Assembly: GCA_003550305.1 (NCBI GenBank)
Contig: QKYT01000702.1
Span: 9,050 to 32,495, forward strand
DNA from: Glomus cerebriforme
Taxonomy: Eukaryota > Glomeromycota > Glomeromycetes > Glomerales > Glomeraceae
Length of the DNA: 23,446 bases
Reading direction: 5' to 3'
In this document: positions 20,901 to 23,446 of the stretch, in pieces
Layout: each line of letters begins with the position of its first letter
How positions within the stretch are numbered: the first letter of the stretch is position 1
Translations under genes and position numbers: made by a program
Notes under the pieces: model-generated
The model's database searches: none
Told to the model about the DNA's origin: nothing
Seen by the model: the letters and a program-made list of their open reading frames with translations, nothing else

Positions 20901-23446
20901 CAATAAGCAAAAGATGAAGGGGGTAACAATGAACGCTCAGTTACAAATCTAAGACGATAAAGAACACGCATAACAAGGCTGTCTAATGGCTCATGTAGCC
21001 ATCTTTCAGGAATTTCTCGAACATTCATAGCACGAAGAGTCGCCAAACCGATAAATTCACGAATATTTTCGATTTCTTCCGATGTGCACTTATTAATTCG
21101 CAAGTATGTGTTAACAGCTTTATCACCTATCAAAGGACCTCCTTTTTGCACAACATTATTCAACGTTCTCATAAACTCTACGATATGTTTTTCTACAGCT
21201 TCAGGATTTCCATCAACTAATGCATCCATAATATCGAGACCCCTTGTTAATTTCAAACGAATTATTTCCACAGCTTTGCGTATTTCGGATTCTTTTGCTA
21301 ATTGGGCGTTTACTGCTGCTTGTTCTTCTTTCGTAAGTTTAGGGGATTTTAAAGAAGGGTCGCCTTTCTTTTTGGCAATTGATTCACGCAATTCACGTTC
21401 CCATTTTTCTGTTTGGTAATCTTTTCGATTACGGTTTTCTACAATGTTCTTTTTATTGCGTTTGAGAACTATAACATTAATCGGTTATTTAAATTATTAA
21501 TATTATTGAATAATATATAATATAAAATTAAAATAATCTATGTAAAAAATTGAATACCATCAACAAATAAAGTTCCTTCATCAGTTTTCCAGATATCGAT
21601 ATCATTTTCTCCTATATTATCGAACAATGAGGCATCCAAATCTCTATGACATTGCGTTAAGAATAAAGGTATTGTTGTTTCTGGAGAAATAAAAGTGATA
21701 GTGGCAACAGCTGATATTGCAGCTTTATAAAAATATTTTTGCTATCAAAAAAAACCCCCATAATTTTATTAATAATAAATTCTTAATAATCTAGATAACA
21801 TTTGTTGTCATTTACCTCATAATCAATCTCGATTTTTTCTTGAATTATATGTCGGAGGCGACCTGAATAATTTTCAACAAGTTTTCCAGGATCAAGATGA
21901 GCCCTTTGAACCAATGAAATCCAATTATATTTGTCATTTGGTGACACTAACATAATAATATACATAAATTATTTATTAAAAATATAATTTGAATCATAAT
22001 TTATTGATAAACTGTAAAATTGAAACAAACCAATTAATGGATGATGGGCCAAAATAATCAACTCAACAAGTGAGATTTCAACCTTGTTTTTGTCTTCATC
22101 TTTAGAAAAAGTGGTGATAGCAGTGAGCACTTGTGAAAGTCGGTACGCATTTACTATAGGGTCAGAATGAGCAGATCCTGATGCCAATACGGCTGTAGAA
22201 TCTTTAACATTTTTTTCAATCTTAATTCGCGAATTAAAGTACAATAATAAATATATAGATCAAAAATAAATATAAAGTAAGCGTGTCTATTTATAACGAC
22301 CTACATTGAGAACCCATTGTGCCAATCCTTTACGAAAAATCTCTCCAACAATTTTAGCATTATTTTGAGTACATCTTTTCAGAGAATCATATGCTTCACG
22401 ACGTATTCGGTGATTAGAGGACGTTATCAAATAAATAAAAGCCGTAGATAAAAATATTCTAAAAGCAATAATATGTTAAGAATATTAAGAATATATTACG
22501 AAATATATTATTCATATTATTCTTACTGTGCGTCATTATTTTGTAACAAAGCTTCATCCTTATCAAGTAAAACCCCTTCAAGAGCACGAATAAACCAAAA
22601 TCCTTCTTCGTGAGTATTCAATTTGGAATAGACTTTGTCCCAAAGTAAAAAAGAAGGTTTCGGTGAAGTTATTAAGATATTTTGAGTAAATTTTTTTGTG
22701 GTAATTAAATTATCTATATATTTTATAAGATTAAAAATTAATGAATTTCAAGTGTTATAATGAAAAAAATATAATTTAGGAGGAAAAAAAAAACATTACT
22801 AATAATATTGTCATTCCAATTTTTGGCTTTGCCAATTGCAATTGCAATACTAATATATCCTTCAATTGGTCCTCCAGTGAAAGTAAGAGGATTCGATTGA
22901 ATTTTCTCCAATGTTGAAATAAGTTGAACGAGAGACTTTTGTGTAGCATTTTTCAACGAATTGGAAGGAGAATCAGTTTCTTCCCGAACAATTCGACCAA
23001 TAGTGATCGCCCAGGCTTTCCTCGTGCCGGCCTTTGAACTAGACAATCCATCTACAATAAACTTTATTACTTTTTCCACAACTGACATATCTTGTTCAGA
23101 TTTTAGTAATAACCCAGCATGTAACCCCAATGTATCAACCGCTTTAGCCAAGATGGTTTCATTACTTTCTTTAGAAACGATAGGCAAAATTCCATCAATT
23201 ACAATTTTAGCAATATTAGGTGATTGATGAACATGAGCAAGAGCTTGTAACAAGATAGTACGATGCTCTGGGTTAGTCATCTTTCCTGTCCCAACAAAAT
23301 ATATAATAAAGTATGAATGATAAGTTAATTCATTCAAAGTACATAATAATTATTATTCAACCAATATTCGAATAAGTTTCGAGACTTGCAAATAAATAAT
23401 TCATCTATAAAAAAAAAAAAAAAAAAAAATTTGAAAAAAAGATACT
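14934..23446 (-). CDS. GCN1: Gcn1 translational regulator (HEAT-repeat), 5' end missing
   Basis: Eighteen exons are visible, running right to left: 23404-23362, 23285-22800, 22713-22527, 22458-22305, 22220-22031, 21946-21816, 21741-21558, 21468-20282, 20161-19943, 19856-18843, 18751-17920, 17799-17404, 17327-16092, 16017-15936, 15860-15713, 15632-15441, 15370-15233, 15137-14934 (stop). They give about 2,340 residues in one frame. Yeast Gcn1 is about 2,670, so roughly 330 N-terminal residues lie beyond the right edge. Gcn1 binds colliding ribosomes with Gcn20 and activates the Gcn2 kinase when uncharged tRNA accumulates. HEAT repeats run nearly throughout. The eEF3-like segment falls in the exon 19856-18843 ([24 protein letters not shown]-like [41 protein letters not shown]). 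By offset, the Gcn2 RWD-binding region corresponds to the exon 17327-16092 ([22 protein letters not shown]). Exon 21468-20282 opens with a lysine/arginine-rich linker, [17 protein letters not shown]. The end is acidic ([12 protein letters not shown]). Confidence 0.95.

Overview
The window looks like nuclear DNA of an early-diverging, very AT-rich filamentous fungus. The evidence is dense short spliceosomal introns (about 50-130 nt, GTATGT/GTAAGT-type donors, TAG/AAG acceptors), AT-rich codon use, and a fungal gene set (Cut8/Sts1, Rix1, an MFSD6-like MFS carrier, Gcn1). A Glomeromycotina genome such as Rhizophagus is my best guess. That placement is inference from general appearance, not from a marker gene.

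Layout. Bases 1-6507 hold no supportable gene. They are an accessory, repeat-rich stretch: a roughly 50-bp-period minisatellite (83-930); two short non-autonomous elements (1495-1894 and 3141-3529) that share an interior, begin GG and end CC, and are each flanked by a perfect 9-bp direct repeat; a decayed third relative (about 4632-4945); a separate 326-bp element with 37-bp terminal inverted repeats and TA flanks (2772-3097); and a 118-bp foldback (5099-5216).

Bases 6508-23446 are gene-dense. In order: a 4-exon Cut8/Sts1 nuclear proteasome tether (minus, 6508-7776); a 677-bp divergent intergenic region; an 11-exon Rix1/Ipi2 60S ribosome assembly factor (plus, 8454-11581); a convergent 301-bp gap with a 25-nt T run; a 3-exon, 12-segment MFS carrier (minus, 11883-13911); a 1-kb intergenic region; and GCN1 (minus, from its stop at 14934 to beyond the right edge). 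For GCN1, 18 exons and about 2,340 codons are visible and the N-terminal part is missing. I rebuilt all splice junctions by eye. Each of the three complete genes gives a reading frame that is a multiple of three (337, 777 and 622 codons including the stop). The visible GCN1 exons also stay in one frame.

The genes are housekeeping functions around protein turnover, ribosome assembly and translational control, with one membrane carrier between them. I see no operon-like or pathway logic linking them and no novel defence or toxin system. The most interesting material is in the gene-free left third: a 9-bp-target-site MITE family with interchangeable hairpin ends, and a degenerate copy whose changes are almost all C-to-T and G-to-A, about half of them in CpA/TpG context.
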